From Anaerolineales bacterium UBA6128 (GTDB lineage Bacteria; Chloroflexota; Anaerolineae; UBA1429): a stretch of DNA of 22,211 nt. The notes under the pieces are model-generated. The model had not been told where the DNA came from. It made no database searches and saw only the letters and a list, made by a program, of their open reading frames with translations. Location of the stretch: positions 6,913 through 29,123 of the forward strand of contig DIVQ01000091.1 of NCBI GenBank assembly GCA_002423325.1, written 5' to 3'. Within the stretch, counting starts at the first letter, position 1; each line of letters starts with the position of its first letter. Shown piece by piece: positions 1 to 7,319 of this stretch. The translations under genes were made by a program, and so were the position numbers.

Positions 1-804
1 GAGATCCTCAACCTCAGTATCTGGCCCAACAGCTTTACCCCCAACCGCGACGGTGTCACCGACCGCGTCAAGGTGAGCTATGTGCTGAGCAAAGAGGTGA
101 ATCAGGTGTGGGTGAACGTGGTGGCCGCGGACGGCACCCGCTACCCGGTGGCGGAGGACAACATCCGCGAAATGGGCGCCGCCGGCCCCCACGAGCACGA
201 CTATGACGCCGGCATCGACGCCGGCGCCGAGCCGCCGCCGGATGGCGACTATACGGTGGTAGTGGAGGCCGAGGACGCGGTGGGTAACAAGCGCCGTGCA
301 GAGGGCGCCCTCACGATCACCGGCGGCGGCGTGCCACGCGTGGTCATCGTGAACGGCGCGGCCGACTTTACGCCCAAGGTGGTGCCGCTCGGCGATACGC
401 TGACCTTTACCTGCACCGTCAAGAACACCGGTCTGGTGCCAGTGCGCACCAAGGGACCCGATTCGGGGACGATCTACACCACCTCTGAGAACTTTAACGC
501 GCTGGCCGAGTACGAGGAGCCAGGCATCTTTCGCGTGGGGCTGGACTATGAGGGCAACAGCTCTGGCCGGCAGTACCCCTTCCGTTGGCAGCTGGGTACC
601 GATGCCGAGTTGACCGAGATCGACATGGGCTCCGGCCCCTACACCTACCTGATGCCCGGGCAGACCGTCACCGTGGTGGGGCACCTGCGCATCACCGACG
701 AGCCGAACAAGGTGGCGCCCTACTACTGGATCGGGCTGATTCATGAGCAGGTGGAGTTGGTGCAGGACCGCGTGGAAGCGACGCAGATCTCGGTGGGCTT
801 TTGA
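1..804 (+). CDS. Secreted FlgD-like / CARDB-like Ig-domain protein, 3' part (5' end outside window)
   Basis: The reading frame is open from base 1, so the gene begins upstream; a GTG at position 73 is internal and not the start. The visible 267 residues hold two beta-sandwich regions. Residues 1 to about 90 resemble the FlgD-like Ig fold, with the signature SFTPNRDGVTD at residues 11-21 and the closing DGDYTVVVEAEDAVGN strand. Residues about 95-267 look like a CARDB-type adhesion domain with a VKNTG motif, a region rich in FRVGLDYE and YPFRW, and LMPGQTVTVVGHLRI. No enzyme motif is visible. Such modules are common in large exported proteins, so a surface or extracellular role is inferred. The stop lies 3 bases before the next ATG, so it is probably co-transcribed with the two glycosyltransferases, which might act on it or on the same envelope structure. 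The family call is good; the function is unknown. Confidence 0.75.
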   Translation, partial: EILNLSIWPNSFTPNRDGVTDRVKVSYVLSKEVNQVWVNVVAADGTRYPVAEDNIREMGAAGPHEHDYDAGIDAGAEPPPDGDYTVVVEAEDAVGNKRRAEGALTITGGGVPRVVIVNGAADFTPKVVPLGDTLTFTCTVKNTGLVPVRTKGPDSGTIYTTSENFNALAEYEEPGIFRVGLDYEGNSSGRQYPFRWQLGTDAELTEIDMGSGPYTYLMPGQTVTVVGHLRITDEPNKVAPYYWIGLIHEQVELVQDRVEATQISVGF

Positions 805-807
805 TCG

Positions 808-1752
808 ATGGATCTGGGGATCGTTGTCGTCAGCTATAACACGCGCGAGTTGACGTGTGACTGTCTGGCGTCGGTGTATGCCGCGCTGGGCAGCGGGGCG
901 CTCCAGGCGCACGTCTGGGTGGTGGACAATGCCTCCAGCGACGGCAGCGTCGAAGCGCTTCGGGCGCGATTCCCGCAGGCGACGGTGCTGGCCAGCGCAG
1001 CGAACCTGGGCTTTGCCGGCGCCACCAATCTGGGCGTACAGCAGATGCTGGCCGACGGCGCCCAGCCTCGCCATCTTTTGCTGCTCAACCCCGATACGCT
1101 GGTGGCGCCGGACGCGCTGACGCTGCTCGTCGACTGGCTGGATCGGACCCCCGACGCCGCAGTGGCCGGAGCGCAGTTGTGCTATGCCGACGGCTCTTTT
1201 CAACATGGCGCGTTCCATTTTCCGACACTGCTGATGGCCCTGTTTGACTTTGTGCCGGCGCACTATCGTGTGCGCGAGTCCTGGCTCAACGGACGCTATC
1301 CGCGCCGGCTGTATGCGCGCGGCGAGCCGTTTGCGATTGACCATCCGTTGGGCGCCGCCATGCTGGTGCGCTGGCAGGCTTGGGAACAGGTGGGCGCGCT
1401 GGACGAGGGCTATTTCATGTACTGTGAAGAGATTGACTGGTGCATGCGGGCACGCAGCGCCGGCTGGCGCTGCGGCTGTGTGCCGCGCGCACGGGTGACG
1501 CACCTGGGCGGGCAGAGTGCGCAGCAGTTTCGTGACACGATGTTCGTGGCCCTGTGGCGCAGCCGCCAGCGTCTGTTCAGTCGGCACTATGGCCGCTGCT
1601 ATCGCTGGGTGGTGAACGCGATTGTGCGCTGGGGCATGCGCATTCGCAGCCGGGAGGCGCGGCGCGCGCTGGCGCAGGGACGGATCGGCGCGGATGAGGC
1701 CGCCGGAAGGCTGGAGGCCTACGCGCAGGTTAGGGGGCTGTACGGTGGCTAA
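808..1752 (+). CDS. GT2 family glycosyltransferase (rhamnosyltransferase/WbbL-like)
   Basis: This is a 314-residue GT-A fold enzyme that would transfer a sugar from a nucleotide donor to a cell-surface glycan or lipid carrier at the cytoplasmic face of the membrane. Visible motifs are the N-terminal strand IVVVSYNTR, the VDNASSDGS nucleotide-binding turn, LGFAGATNLG, the DXD-like LLLNPDT with Asp96, PLGAAMLVRW, and the acceptor/catalytic region EEIDWCMRARSAGW. This order is typical of rhamnosyl- and related GT2 transferases of O-antigen or exopolysaccharide pathways. The ATG follows the upstream stop by 3 bases and has no strong ribosome binding site, which suggests translational coupling. 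Its end overlaps the next GT gene by 8 bases. The exact sugar cannot be read from sequence. Confidence 0.9.
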   Translation: MDLGIVVVSYNTRELTCDCLASVYAALGSGALQAHVWVVDNASSDGSVEALRARFPQATVLASAANLGFAGATNLGVQQMLADGAQPRHLLLLNPDTLVAPDALTLLVDWLDRTPDAAVAGAQLCYADGSFQHGAFHFPTLLMALFDFVPAHYRVRESWLNGRYPRRLYARGEPFAIDHPLGAAMLVRWQAWEQVGALDEGYFMYCEEIDWCMRARSAGWRCGCVPRARVTHLGGQSAQQFRDTMFVALWRSRQRLFSRHYGRCYRWVVNAIVRWGMRIRSREARRALAQGRIGADEAAGRLEAYAQVRGLYGG

Positions 1753-2512
1753 GTTGAGCGCAGCGGTTCTGGCCGGCAACAGCGAGGACGACATCGCTGA
1801 GTGCCTGGTGAGCCTGGATTGGGCGGACGAGCGCATCGTCATCCTCGACACGCGCAGCACCGACCGCACCGCGGGAATCGCCGACCTGTTGGGCGCGCGC
1901 GTAGTGCCCAATGCCTTTGTCGATTTCGCGCAGCAACGTGAGTTCGGCCTGACGTTGCCGCAGCACGAGTGGCTGTTCTATGTCGACTCGGACGAGCGCG
2001 GTACGCCCGCTCTGGGCGAAGAAATCCGGCGCGCCGTGCAGCGAGAGGACGTCGTGGGCTGGTGGGTGCCGCGGCGCACCTTTATCTGGGGTTGCGAGAT
2101 CCGCCATGGCGGTTGGAGCCCCGACTATCAGCTGCGCCTGCTCAAGCTTGGGCACGTGCATTATGACCCGCAGCGGCGTGTGCATGAACTGCCGATTCTG
2201 GATGGGGACGCCGGCTATCTGAGCGAGCCGCTCATCCACTACAACTATCGCACTTTTCGGCAGTTCGTGGACAAGCAACGCCAGTACATCGCCTACGAGG
2301 CCGATATCCTGTTCCAGCGCGGGGTGCGGCCCAAACCCTGGACCTATGGCCTGCAGCCGCTGCGCGAGTTCTGGCGACGTTATGTGCGGCTCGGTGGCTG
2401 GCGTGACGGGCTGTGCGGGCTGGTACTGTGCGCCGCGGTGGCCTGGTACTATGGGTTCGTGGTGACGGTCAAGCTGGGACGGTTGTGGCGCGCGGGTGCG
2501 GCGTCCGGCTGA
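1745..2512 (+). CDS. GT2 family glycosyltransferase, LPS core WaaE/LgtF-like
   Basis: This is a 255-residue protein of the GT2 subgroup that includes lipopolysaccharide core beta-1,4-glucosyltransferases. I chose the GTG at 1745, which overlaps the previous stop, over the longer open frame from 1622. The protein from this GTG opens with the expected first strand (AKLSAAVLAGNSEDDI), and the earlier frame is only a shadow of the preceding gene. Motifs are LDTRSTDRT, the DXD-type YVDSDERG (Asp81 and Asp83), RHGGWSPDYQLRLLK and VHE, then HYNYRTFRQFVDKQRQY. All are characteristic of this subgroup. The C-terminal hydrophobic stretch around residues 220-245 probably contacts the membrane. It ends the operon at the terminator 30 bases downstream. 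The acceptor is unknown; a Chloroflexota cell may lack classical lipopolysaccharide, so the core-glycan name is only a homology label. Confidence 0.85.
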   Translation: MAKLSAAVLAGNSEDDIAECLVSLDWADERIVILDTRSTDRTAGIADLLGARVVPNAFVDFAQQREFGLTLPQHEWLFYVDSDERGTPALGEEIRRAVQREDVVGWWVPRRTFIWGCEIRHGGWSPDYQLRLLKLGHVHYDPQRRVHELPILDGDAGYLSEPLIHYNYRTFRQFVDKQRQYIAYEADILFQRGVRPKPWTYGLQPLREFWRRYVRLGGWRDGLCGLVLCAAVAWYYGFVVTVKLGRLWRAGAASG

Positions 2513-2540
2513 CGGATTGCACTCGCCGTGACGGTCATGA

Positions 2541-2568
2541 AAAAGGGGAGGCGTATGCCTCCCCTTTT
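2541..2568. terminator. Bidirectional intrinsic terminator between convergent genes
   Basis: A perfect 12-bp stem with a GTAT loop: AAAAGGGGAGGC at 2541-2552 pairs with GCCTCCCCTTTT at 2557-2568. The stem is G/C-rich in the middle and ends in A/T runs, so it reads as hairpin plus U-tract on both strands. It sits between the stop of the glycosyltransferase at 2512 and the stop of hpf at 2582, and so can end both transcripts. Confidence 0.9.
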
Positions 2569-2581
2569 GTTCGTCAGGCGC

Positions 2582-3124
2582 TCAGGCCAGTTCGGGCTGG
2601 AGCAACCCGTAGCCTCCATCGCGACGCCGGTAGACCACGCAAAAGGCGTTGCTGGTGGTGTCGTAAAAGGCGAAAAAGTCGTGCCCCAGCAGCTCCATCT
2701 GTTCGATGGCCTCATCCACGTCCATTGGGCGCGTCTGGAACTTTTTCACGCGCACGAGTTCGCCGTCGGCCTCACCCTCCGGCTCGGCCGCTGCGGCCTG
2801 CTGCTCAGCGGCGGCGCGTGCGCGCGAGTGCCAGTGCTTGCCCTTGTAGCGTGCAATCTGGCGTTCAATCTTGTCAATAACGGTATCAATCGAAGTCTGC
2901 ATATCCGCCGAGCGGTCCTCGGCGCGTAGCAACGAGCCGCCAACGCGCAGTGTTAGCTGAACGACCTGGCGGTCATCGGCGGCCTTGGCGGAGGCCTTGG
3001 TCAGTTCGACACGAGCCTCATCAATGTTGGGCAGGTAGCGGTCCAGACGCGAGACCTTTTTCTCGATATACTCACGCAAACGGTCGGGCACGTCCACGTT
3101 CTTGGTCTTGATAATGATATTCAT
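2582..3124 (-). CDS. hpf: Ribosome hibernation promoting factor, long form
   Basis: This 180-residue protein has the two-domain architecture of long HPF, which dimerises 70S ribosomes into inactive 100S particles in stationary phase or stress. Residues 1 to about 100 are the S30AE/YfiA domain, starting MNIIIKTKNVDVPDRLREYI, with the charged helix YIEKKVSRLDRYLP and the later DTVIDKIERQI helix. A linker rich in Ala and Glu follows (about 108-122). The C-terminal dimerisation domain begins VRVKKFQTRPMDVDEAIEQM and includes LGHDFFAFYDTTSNAFCVVYRR. AAAGGAG at 3131-3137 lies 6 bases before the ATG. The gene is apparently monocistronic, with its own promoter at 3214-3242 and the shared terminator at 2541-2568. 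Confidence 0.95.
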   Translation of the reverse strand: MNIIIKTKNVDVPDRLREYIEKKVSRLDRYLPNIDEARVELTKASAKAADDRQVVQLTLRVGGSLLRAEDRSADMQTSIDTVIDKIERQIARYKGKHWHSRARAAAEQQAAAAEPEGEADGELVRVKKFQTRPMDVDEAIEQMELLGHDFFAFYDTTSNAFCVVYRRRDGGYGLLQPELA

Positions 3125-3190
3125 ACGGGGCTCCTTTCTGCGGGCATTGCTTAGTCTGGAAGGTGCAGAGCCTTCGCGGGATCATACAGA

Positions 3191-3211
3191 CCCCGCCTCC
3201 AGCAAGCGGGG
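3191..3211 (-). other. Hairpin at the start of the hpf leader
   Basis: CCCCGC and GCGGGG (3191-3196 and 3206-3211) form a 6-bp G/C stem with a 9-base loop. It falls at or just after the predicted transcription start of hpf, so the hpf mRNA could begin with this structure, possibly protecting the 5' end. No other partner structure or ligand-binding fold was recognised in the roughly 80-base leader. Confidence 0.4.
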
Positions 3212-3213
3212 CA

Positions 3214-3242
3214 ATACTAACACGGGACATCGACCTTGTCAA
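3214..3242 (-). promoter_or_regulatory. Housekeeping-type promoter for hpf
   Basis: On the minus strand a perfect -35 TTGACA (3237-3242) and a -10 TAGTAT (3214-3219) are separated by exactly 17 bases, pointing at hpf. The predicted start is near 3207, leaving a leader of about 80 bases. Confidence 0.7.
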
Positions 3243-3258
3243 TGGTGTGCGGCTGCCA

Positions 3259-3288
3259 TTACCTGCAATCAACCCCTTGTGCTATGAT
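3259..3288 (+). promoter_or_regulatory. Extended -10 promoter for the EamA transporter gene
   Basis: -10 TATGAT (3283-3288) is preceded by TGC, giving an extended -10 element. A weaker -35 TTACCT (3259-3264) lies 18 bases upstream. The predicted start is near 3295, about 30 bases before the ATG. It is back-to-back with the hpf promoter, with only 16 bases between the two -35 boxes. Confidence 0.5.
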
Positions 3289-3325
3289 GCCGCGTATTGT
3301 TCCAGTCTTCTCAGAGGGAGTCGTC

Positions 3326-4216
3326 ATGCTGCTGGGCATACTGCTGGCGTTGGGCCAGACCATCTCGTGGGCGGGCGCATCGATTGTTCTGCGGCGGCTG
3401 TCTGCCGAACACGATGCCACGGTGCTGAATGGACTGCGGAGCCTGGCGGCGCTTTGCGTCATCCTCCCGCTGGTCTGGATCACGGGGCAGCAAGGCGGCT
3501 GGGCTGCGTTGGATTGGCGCAGTCTGCTCTATATCGTGGGGGCTACGCTCGCGGGCGGCGTGGTGGGCGACAGCCTGTACATTGCAGTTCTCGACATGAT
3601 CGGGGTGGCACGCACGCTGCCGATCACGAACTCGTTCCCGATGTTCACCCTGCTGTTGAGCGCGTTGTTGCTGGACGAGCCGATCACATGGCTGATGGTG
3701 GCCGGGATCGTGCTGGTGCTGCTGGGCGGCTATCTGGTGACGCAGCCGAGCCGTGGCAAGCATGCCACGATGGGGCCGCCGCCGGCCAAACGACTGGGGC
3801 TGGGCGTGGCGCTGGCCGTGTTGGTGGCCTTGCTGTGGGCCGGCGCGGCGGTGGCGCTTTCGATCGGGTTGCGGCAGGTGCCGGCGCTCATCGTGGTGAA
3901 TGTGCGACTGAGTGTCGTGGCCTGCCTGTCACTGGTGCTGGCGACGATCCGGGGCAAGATTGGTCAGGTAGCCCGTTTCCGCGGGCCGGAACTGCGCAGG
4001 CTGCTGCTGAGCAGCCTGTTGGGCTCAGTCGGAGCGGCCACGCTCTATATCCTGGCGCTGGAGCAGATTGGTCCCAGCCGCGTGACCACCGTCAACGCCA
4101 CGTTGCCGTTGTTCGGGGCCGCGTTCAGCTATTTGTTTCTGCGCGAGCGGCTCAGTCCGCTGATGTGGGCCGGCACGGTGCTGACCGTCGCCGGTCTTGT
4201 TCTGGTGGTGCTCTAG
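3326..4216 (+). CDS. EamA/DMT superfamily transporter
   Basis: This 296-residue membrane protein is of the drug/metabolite transporter superfamily, the size expected for ten transmembrane helices in two EamA repeats. The first repeat spans about residues 1-135 (MLLGILLALGQTISWAGASIVLRR, then helices ending in VLVLLGGYLV). The second spans about 155-296 and ends SPLMWAGTVLTVAGLVLVVL. Between them is a short basic loop. The typical repeat-end pattern, a conserved LLLDEPITWLMVAGIVLVLLGG-like turn, occurs in both halves. I chose the ATG at 3326, preceded by AGAGGGAG at 3313-3320, over an in-frame ATG at 3236 that lies upstream of the predicted promoter. Substrate is unknown; members export amino acids, sugars or metabolites. 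It is separated from the next gene by a fresh promoter, so it may be its own unit. Confidence 0.85.
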   Translation: MLLGILLALGQTISWAGASIVLRRLSAEHDATVLNGLRSLAALCVILPLVWITGQQGGWAALDWRSLLYIVGATLAGGVVGDSLYIAVLDMIGVARTLPITNSFPMFTLLLSALLLDEPITWLMVAGIVLVLLGGYLVTQPSRGKHATMGPPPAKRLGLGVALAVLVALLWAGAAVALSIGLRQVPALIVVNVRLSVVACLSLVLATIRGKIGQVARFRGPELRRLLLSSLLGSVGAATLYILALEQIGPSRVTTVNATLPLFGAAFSYLFLRERLSPLMWAGTVLTVAGLVLVVL

Positions 4217-4225
4217 GCTTGCCGC

Positions 4226-4254
4226 TTGACAGGGTGTGCCAGCCGGACTATTCT
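4226..4254 (+). promoter_or_regulatory. Housekeeping-type promoter for the threonine aldolase operon
   Basis: TTGACA (4226-4231) and TATTCT (4249-4254) are separated by exactly 17 bases, 10 bases after the stop of the EamA gene. The expected start is near 4261, leaving about 60 bases of leader before the GTG start at 4322. Confidence 0.7.
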
Positions 4255-4321
4255 CCCACCGCTGGCACGCCCGTGGCGGCGGACACTATGTCCGAACGTG
4301 CTCACGATGAGGAGGCGCTCT

Positions 4322-5368
4322 GTGCGAATTGTTGATCTGCGCAGTGATACCGTAACCCTGCCCAGCCCCGCGATGCGCGAGGCCATGTACCGCGCCGAGC
4401 TGGGTGATGACGTCTATGGCGAAGATCCGACGGTTAACCGTTTGGAAGAGTTGTCTGCGGAGCGTCTCGGGATGGAGGCCGCACTGTTTGTGGTCAGCGG
4501 CACCATGGGCAACCTGGTCGCGCTGCTCACGCACTGCGGGCGCGGCGATGAGGCCATCATGGGCTCAGAGTCGCACACGTTGTACTATGAGCAGGGCGGC
4601 GTATCGGCCTTGGGCGGCGCCATCATTCGCTCGGTGCCCAACCTCCCCAACGGCATGCTGGACCCCGAGGATGTGCAAAACGCGGTGCGCGATCCTGCGA
4701 ATGTGCACTACCCGCGCACGGCCCTCATCTGTATGGAGAACACACATAATCGCTGCGGCGGCGCCGTGCTGTCGCCCGCGCAGATGGCCACCATCCGCGC
4801 GGTAGCGCTACGCAACAACGTGCCGGTGCACCTGGACGGGGCGCGCATCTTTAACGCGGCCGTCGCGCTGGGCATCCCCGCCAGCGAGATCGCTGCGCAG
4901 GTTGACACGGTGCAGTTCTGCCTGAGCAAGGGCCTGGCGGCGCCGGTGGGCTCGATGGTTTGCGGATCGGCGGCGTTCATCAAGGCAGCGCGCCGCACCC
5001 GCAAAGTCGTCGGAGGCGGCATGCGCCAGGCTGGTGTGATCGCGGCAGCCGGAATCGTGGCCCTCGAGCAGATGGTGGACCGCCTGGCTGATGACCACGC
5101 CAACGCCCGCGTGCTGGCCGAGGGGCTGGCGAACATGCCCTGGTTCGATGTAGACATGGCGAGTGTGCAGAGCAACATCGTTCGGTTCGGAGTGCGCGCG
5201 GCCAAGGCGCCGCTGCCCCAAATCGCGCAAGCCCTCGCCGCGCAGGGCGTCAAGATCAACCCGACCAGCGCCGTGCACTTTCGCGCGGTTACCCACTATG
5301 GTCTCGACCGTGCCGACATCGACGCGGCGCTCTCGACCTTTAGCAAGGTGATGACAGAGTTGGCATGA
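4322..5368 (+). CDS. ltaE: Low-specificity L-threonine aldolase (PLP enzyme)
   Basis: This 348-residue fold-type I PLP enzyme would cleave L-threonine or L-allo-threonine to glycine and acetaldehyde in the cytoplasm. The diagnostic opening RIVDLRSDTVTLPSPAMR is present, then ELGDDVYGEDPTVNRLE and SGTMGNLVAL (phosphate cup). The stacking and catalytic His is at residue 85 in ESHTLYYEQGG. HLDGARIFNA carries the Asp that contacts the pyridine nitrogen. Lys203 in FCLSKGLAAPVGS should form the internal aldimine. The GTG at 4322 is chosen because GAGGAGG (4309-4315) lies 6 bases upstream and the protein from it matches the family N-terminus; the longer open frame crosses the promoter. It shares ATGA with the downstream CPBP gene. 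Length is normal for the family. Confidence 0.93.
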   Translation: MRIVDLRSDTVTLPSPAMREAMYRAELGDDVYGEDPTVNRLEELSAERLGMEAALFVVSGTMGNLVALLTHCGRGDEAIMGSESHTLYYEQGGVSALGGAIIRSVPNLPNGMLDPEDVQNAVRDPANVHYPRTALICMENTHNRCGGAVLSPAQMATIRAVALRNNVPVHLDGARIFNAAVALGIPASEIAAQVDTVQFCLSKGLAAPVGSMVCGSAAFIKAARRTRKVVGGGMRQAGVIAAAGIVALEQMVDRLADDHANARVLAEGLANMPWFDVDMASVQSNIVRFGVRAAKAPLPQIAQALAAQGVKINPTSAVHFRAVTHYGLDRADIDAALSTFSKVMTELA

Positions 5369-5985
5369 AGAGGGTAACGGGTTTTCAGGCATCGTTCTCT
5401 GACCCCTGGTTTCTGTTGCTGCTGTTCACAGCGCTCGGCATGGGGACCCTGGCCGTCAAGCAGCCGGTGCGCCTGTCCCTGTTGTGGACCGCGCTGGCTC
5501 TGCTGAGCGTGGTGTATGTCAGCGGCAACAAGGTGCAGATGAGCTACACGTTGCCCAACGTCGGTCGAGGCTTGCTGCTGGGGCTGGTCATCGCCGTGCC
5601 GCTGCTCGCCTTCCTCGCCAATCCGTTGCGCACTTTCAACGAGACGCTATACGCCACGAATGATGTAGCCTACCTGTACCTGCAGGTCTGTTTTGCGGCA
5701 GCGCCCGCCGAAGAGTTCTTCTTCCGCGGGATCGTGCAGCAAAAAAAGGGGCTGTGGCCCGCCGTTGGCGCCTATGGCGTTGCGCTGCTGGTGCTGTTTC
5801 TCCCGCACACGCCGCTACCGATCGCATTGCTCGTCCTCGTGGCGATGGGTCTGGTGGGGTTGGTCTGCGGCTATGTCGCCGCCAAGCACGGTCTGGCAGC
5901 TGCGATCGCTTGCAGGCTGGTGGTCGCGTTGTTGGTGCAGGTGTTCCCGTCTTTCTTTGTTATCCTGCGCATGCTGTTCGCCTGA
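5365..5985 (+). CDS. CPBP (CAAX-like) intramembrane protease family protein, possibly inactive
   Basis: This is a 206-residue, strongly hydrophobic protein with about six to seven membrane segments. The hallmark EExxxR motif is clear as AEEFFFRG (Glu116, Glu117, Arg121). A candidate second motif is FLPH with His148. The third conserved motif, normally a His followed three residues later by Asn or Asp in the last helices, is not seen: the equivalent stretch reads LAAAIACRLVVALL (residues 177-190) without a His. Family members are glutamate intramembrane proteases (Rce1-like) or bacteriocin-immunity-type proteins. Loss of the third motif raises the chance that this copy is not a protease. Its ATG overlaps the ltaE stop by ATGA, so the two are translationally coupled, though no biochemical link is obvious. 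Confidence 0.75.
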   Translation: MKRVTGFQASFSDPWFLLLLFTALGMGTLAVKQPVRLSLLWTALALLSVVYVSGNKVQMSYTLPNVGRGLLLGLVIAVPLLAFLANPLRTFNETLYATNDVAYLYLQVCFAAAPAEEFFFRGIVQQKKGLWPAVGAYGVALLVLFLPHTPLPIALLVLVAMGLVGLVCGYVAAKHGLAAAIACRLVVALLVQVFPSFFVILRMLFA

Positions 5986-6001
5986 CACAAGGAGGCTGGT
6001 T

Positions 6002-6352
6002 GTGACCTGTTACGGCACATCGACATGCACGACCGACAGGCTGCGTTCGGACGAGGCCTTTGACCTGATCGCGGCCGCGGGCTTTACCGAGATCGAGCTA
6101 TCGGGCTATGTGGGCTGTTTTGAGCGCTGGGAGGCCAGGCCTGCAGCCTATCTGGGCCAACGGCTGAATGCCAGTGGACTGTGGGCGCGCACCGTGCATG
6201 TGCACGGGCCGGGCTGGCCGCTCGGCGATCCCGACGAGGCGCGCCGGACGGCGGCGCTGGACGCGGCGGCAGCCGCGCGCGAAACTCGCTCGGGCGGAGA
6301 TCGGTGTAGAGTACGTTCATACCTTCCTCCTCAGGTAGCGCGTTGGGCGTGA
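6002..6352 (+). pseudogene. Sugar phosphate isomerase/epimerase-like gene, 3' truncated
   Basis: GTG at 6002 is preceded by AAGGAGG (5989-5995) at ideal spacing and follows the CPBP gene by 16 bases. The first ~90 residues read like the opening of an AP-endonuclease-2/xylose isomerase-like TIM barrel: AFDLIAAAGFTEIELSGY, a helix ending in LNASGLWARTVHVHGP, then LGDPDEARRTAALDAA. A full member needs about 250-300 residues. From about base 6270 the frame runs into the antisense of another gene start on the opposite strand, and it ends at 6352 after only 116 codons. Metal and catalytic residues of the later strands are absent, so the product should not be functional. The isomerase-family call is moderately sure; the truncation is sure, unless the assembly is chimeric here. 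Confidence 0.65.
6270..6320 (-). pseudogene. 5' remnant of a creatininase (creatinine amidohydrolase)-family gene
   Basis: On the minus strand an ATG at 6320 follows a very strong ribosome binding site (GAGGAGGAAGG just upstream). The first 17 residues, MNVLYTDLRPSEFRARL, look like a genuine coding start. I recall this type of opening from creatininase-family proteins of Chloroflexota and Planctomycetes-like genomes, but the match is short. After about codon 17 the frame turns into the antisense of the truncated isomerase gene. It would have been the last gene of the sugar-degradation operon read from 12586 leftwards. Function would be hydrolysis of a cyclic amide or a related carbohydrate-linked role, but nothing active remains. 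Confidence 0.45.
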
Positions 6353-6356
6353 AAGC

Positions 6357-7305
6357 CTACCCCGTCCGATGGTCAACCCACTCCACGATGGTCCCAACCA
6401 GCGCCTGCTCCTCGTCGTCCAGCGCCCAGAAGAGCAGCCCGGCGTGCCCCTGGTCGGCGTAGACCACCAACTCGCTCTGGTTGCCCGCGGCCTGTAGCGC
6501 GGCGCGGAAATCCGCGCTGATGTGCTGCGGCACCGTTGTGTCGGCGTCGCCGTGCAGCAGCAGCGTGGGCGGCAAGTCGGGGCGCACCCAGGTCATCGGC
6601 GAAGCGGCCGCATAGTTGTCGATGCCGCCCATCACCTTCTCCATGATGATCGGTCGCTGCCTCTTGTTGCGGAAGAAGGCGTCCTCGGCGGCGATGTCGT
6701 ACATTCCGCTGATGCCGACCAGGCCGCGCAGTTCGGCGCTACCGTGGCCGCTGGCGGCCAGGTAGCGCGGATCAGTCACCGCCAGCGCCGCCAGGTGCGC
6801 CCCTGCCGATTGCCCGGCCACCACCACGCGCTGTGGGTCGCTGCCATACTCGGCGATGTGCTCCAGTGTCCAAGCGACCGCGTCGGCGGTTTCGTGCGCC
6901 ATCCGGCTATAGTCGGCCTCGGGGTGCAGCGTATAGTCGGCCATCACCACGACAAGGTCGTGCTCCAGCAGGCGCATCGCTACGGGCGCATAGACCAGCT
7001 TGTCGTACTGGTACCAGCCGCCGCCGTGGACAAAGACTACCACCGGGTGCCCCTCGCCCTCCGCGGGGGCGCACGTCCAGCCGCGCGGAAGAGTCCGTGC
7101 TGTACGCCACATCGCGGGTCACGTGCGGGTATTCGGCGCGAAAACGGCGCGCCTCGCGGCTGACGCGGTACAATCGCAGGAAGAAAGAGATCTCCCCGCT
7201 GTAGCGGACGACGGACCAGATGGCTGCTACCACCAGCACAGCTCCCAGCACAGCAGCAAGGCGGCGCCGGAACCGGCTTTTCCCATCATCATGCAGTCGC
7301 TTCAT
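6357..7305 (-). pseudogene. Membrane-anchored alpha/beta hydrolase (carboxylesterase-like), frameshifted
   Basis: Two frames together give one normal esterase of about 315 residues. The ATG at 7305 opens MKRLHDDGKSRFRRR, followed by a single hydrophobic helix (LAAVLGAVLVVAAIWSVV) that would anchor it with the enzyme outside. This frame runs to SSARLDV near 7075. The second frame then continues APAEGEGHPVVVFVHGGGWY to the stop at 6357. Catalytic parts are the oxyanion loop HGGGW (7014-7028), nucleophile elbow GQSAGAH with Ser at 6807-6809, HGDAD for the acid, and DQGHAG for the His. The change of frame lies near a run of five C (minus strand) at about 7060-7072. One base too many there, or loss of two bases from a Tyr codon, explains it. 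It may be a true pseudogene or a homopolymer sequencing error. It likely deacylated substrates of the neighbouring glycosidases. Confidence 0.75.
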
Positions 7306-7319
7306 CGTGTGGTGACACC

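Noticed and set aside
1622..1744. Upstream extension of the second glycosyltransferase
   Set aside because: These codons overlap the preceding gene in another frame and encode no GT2 sequence; the overlapping GTG at 1745 gives the normal N-terminus.
3163..4335. Plus-strand frame of 390 codons over the EamA gene
   Set aside because: It is a different frame of the transporter gene; the correct frame encodes ten membrane helices, this one does not.
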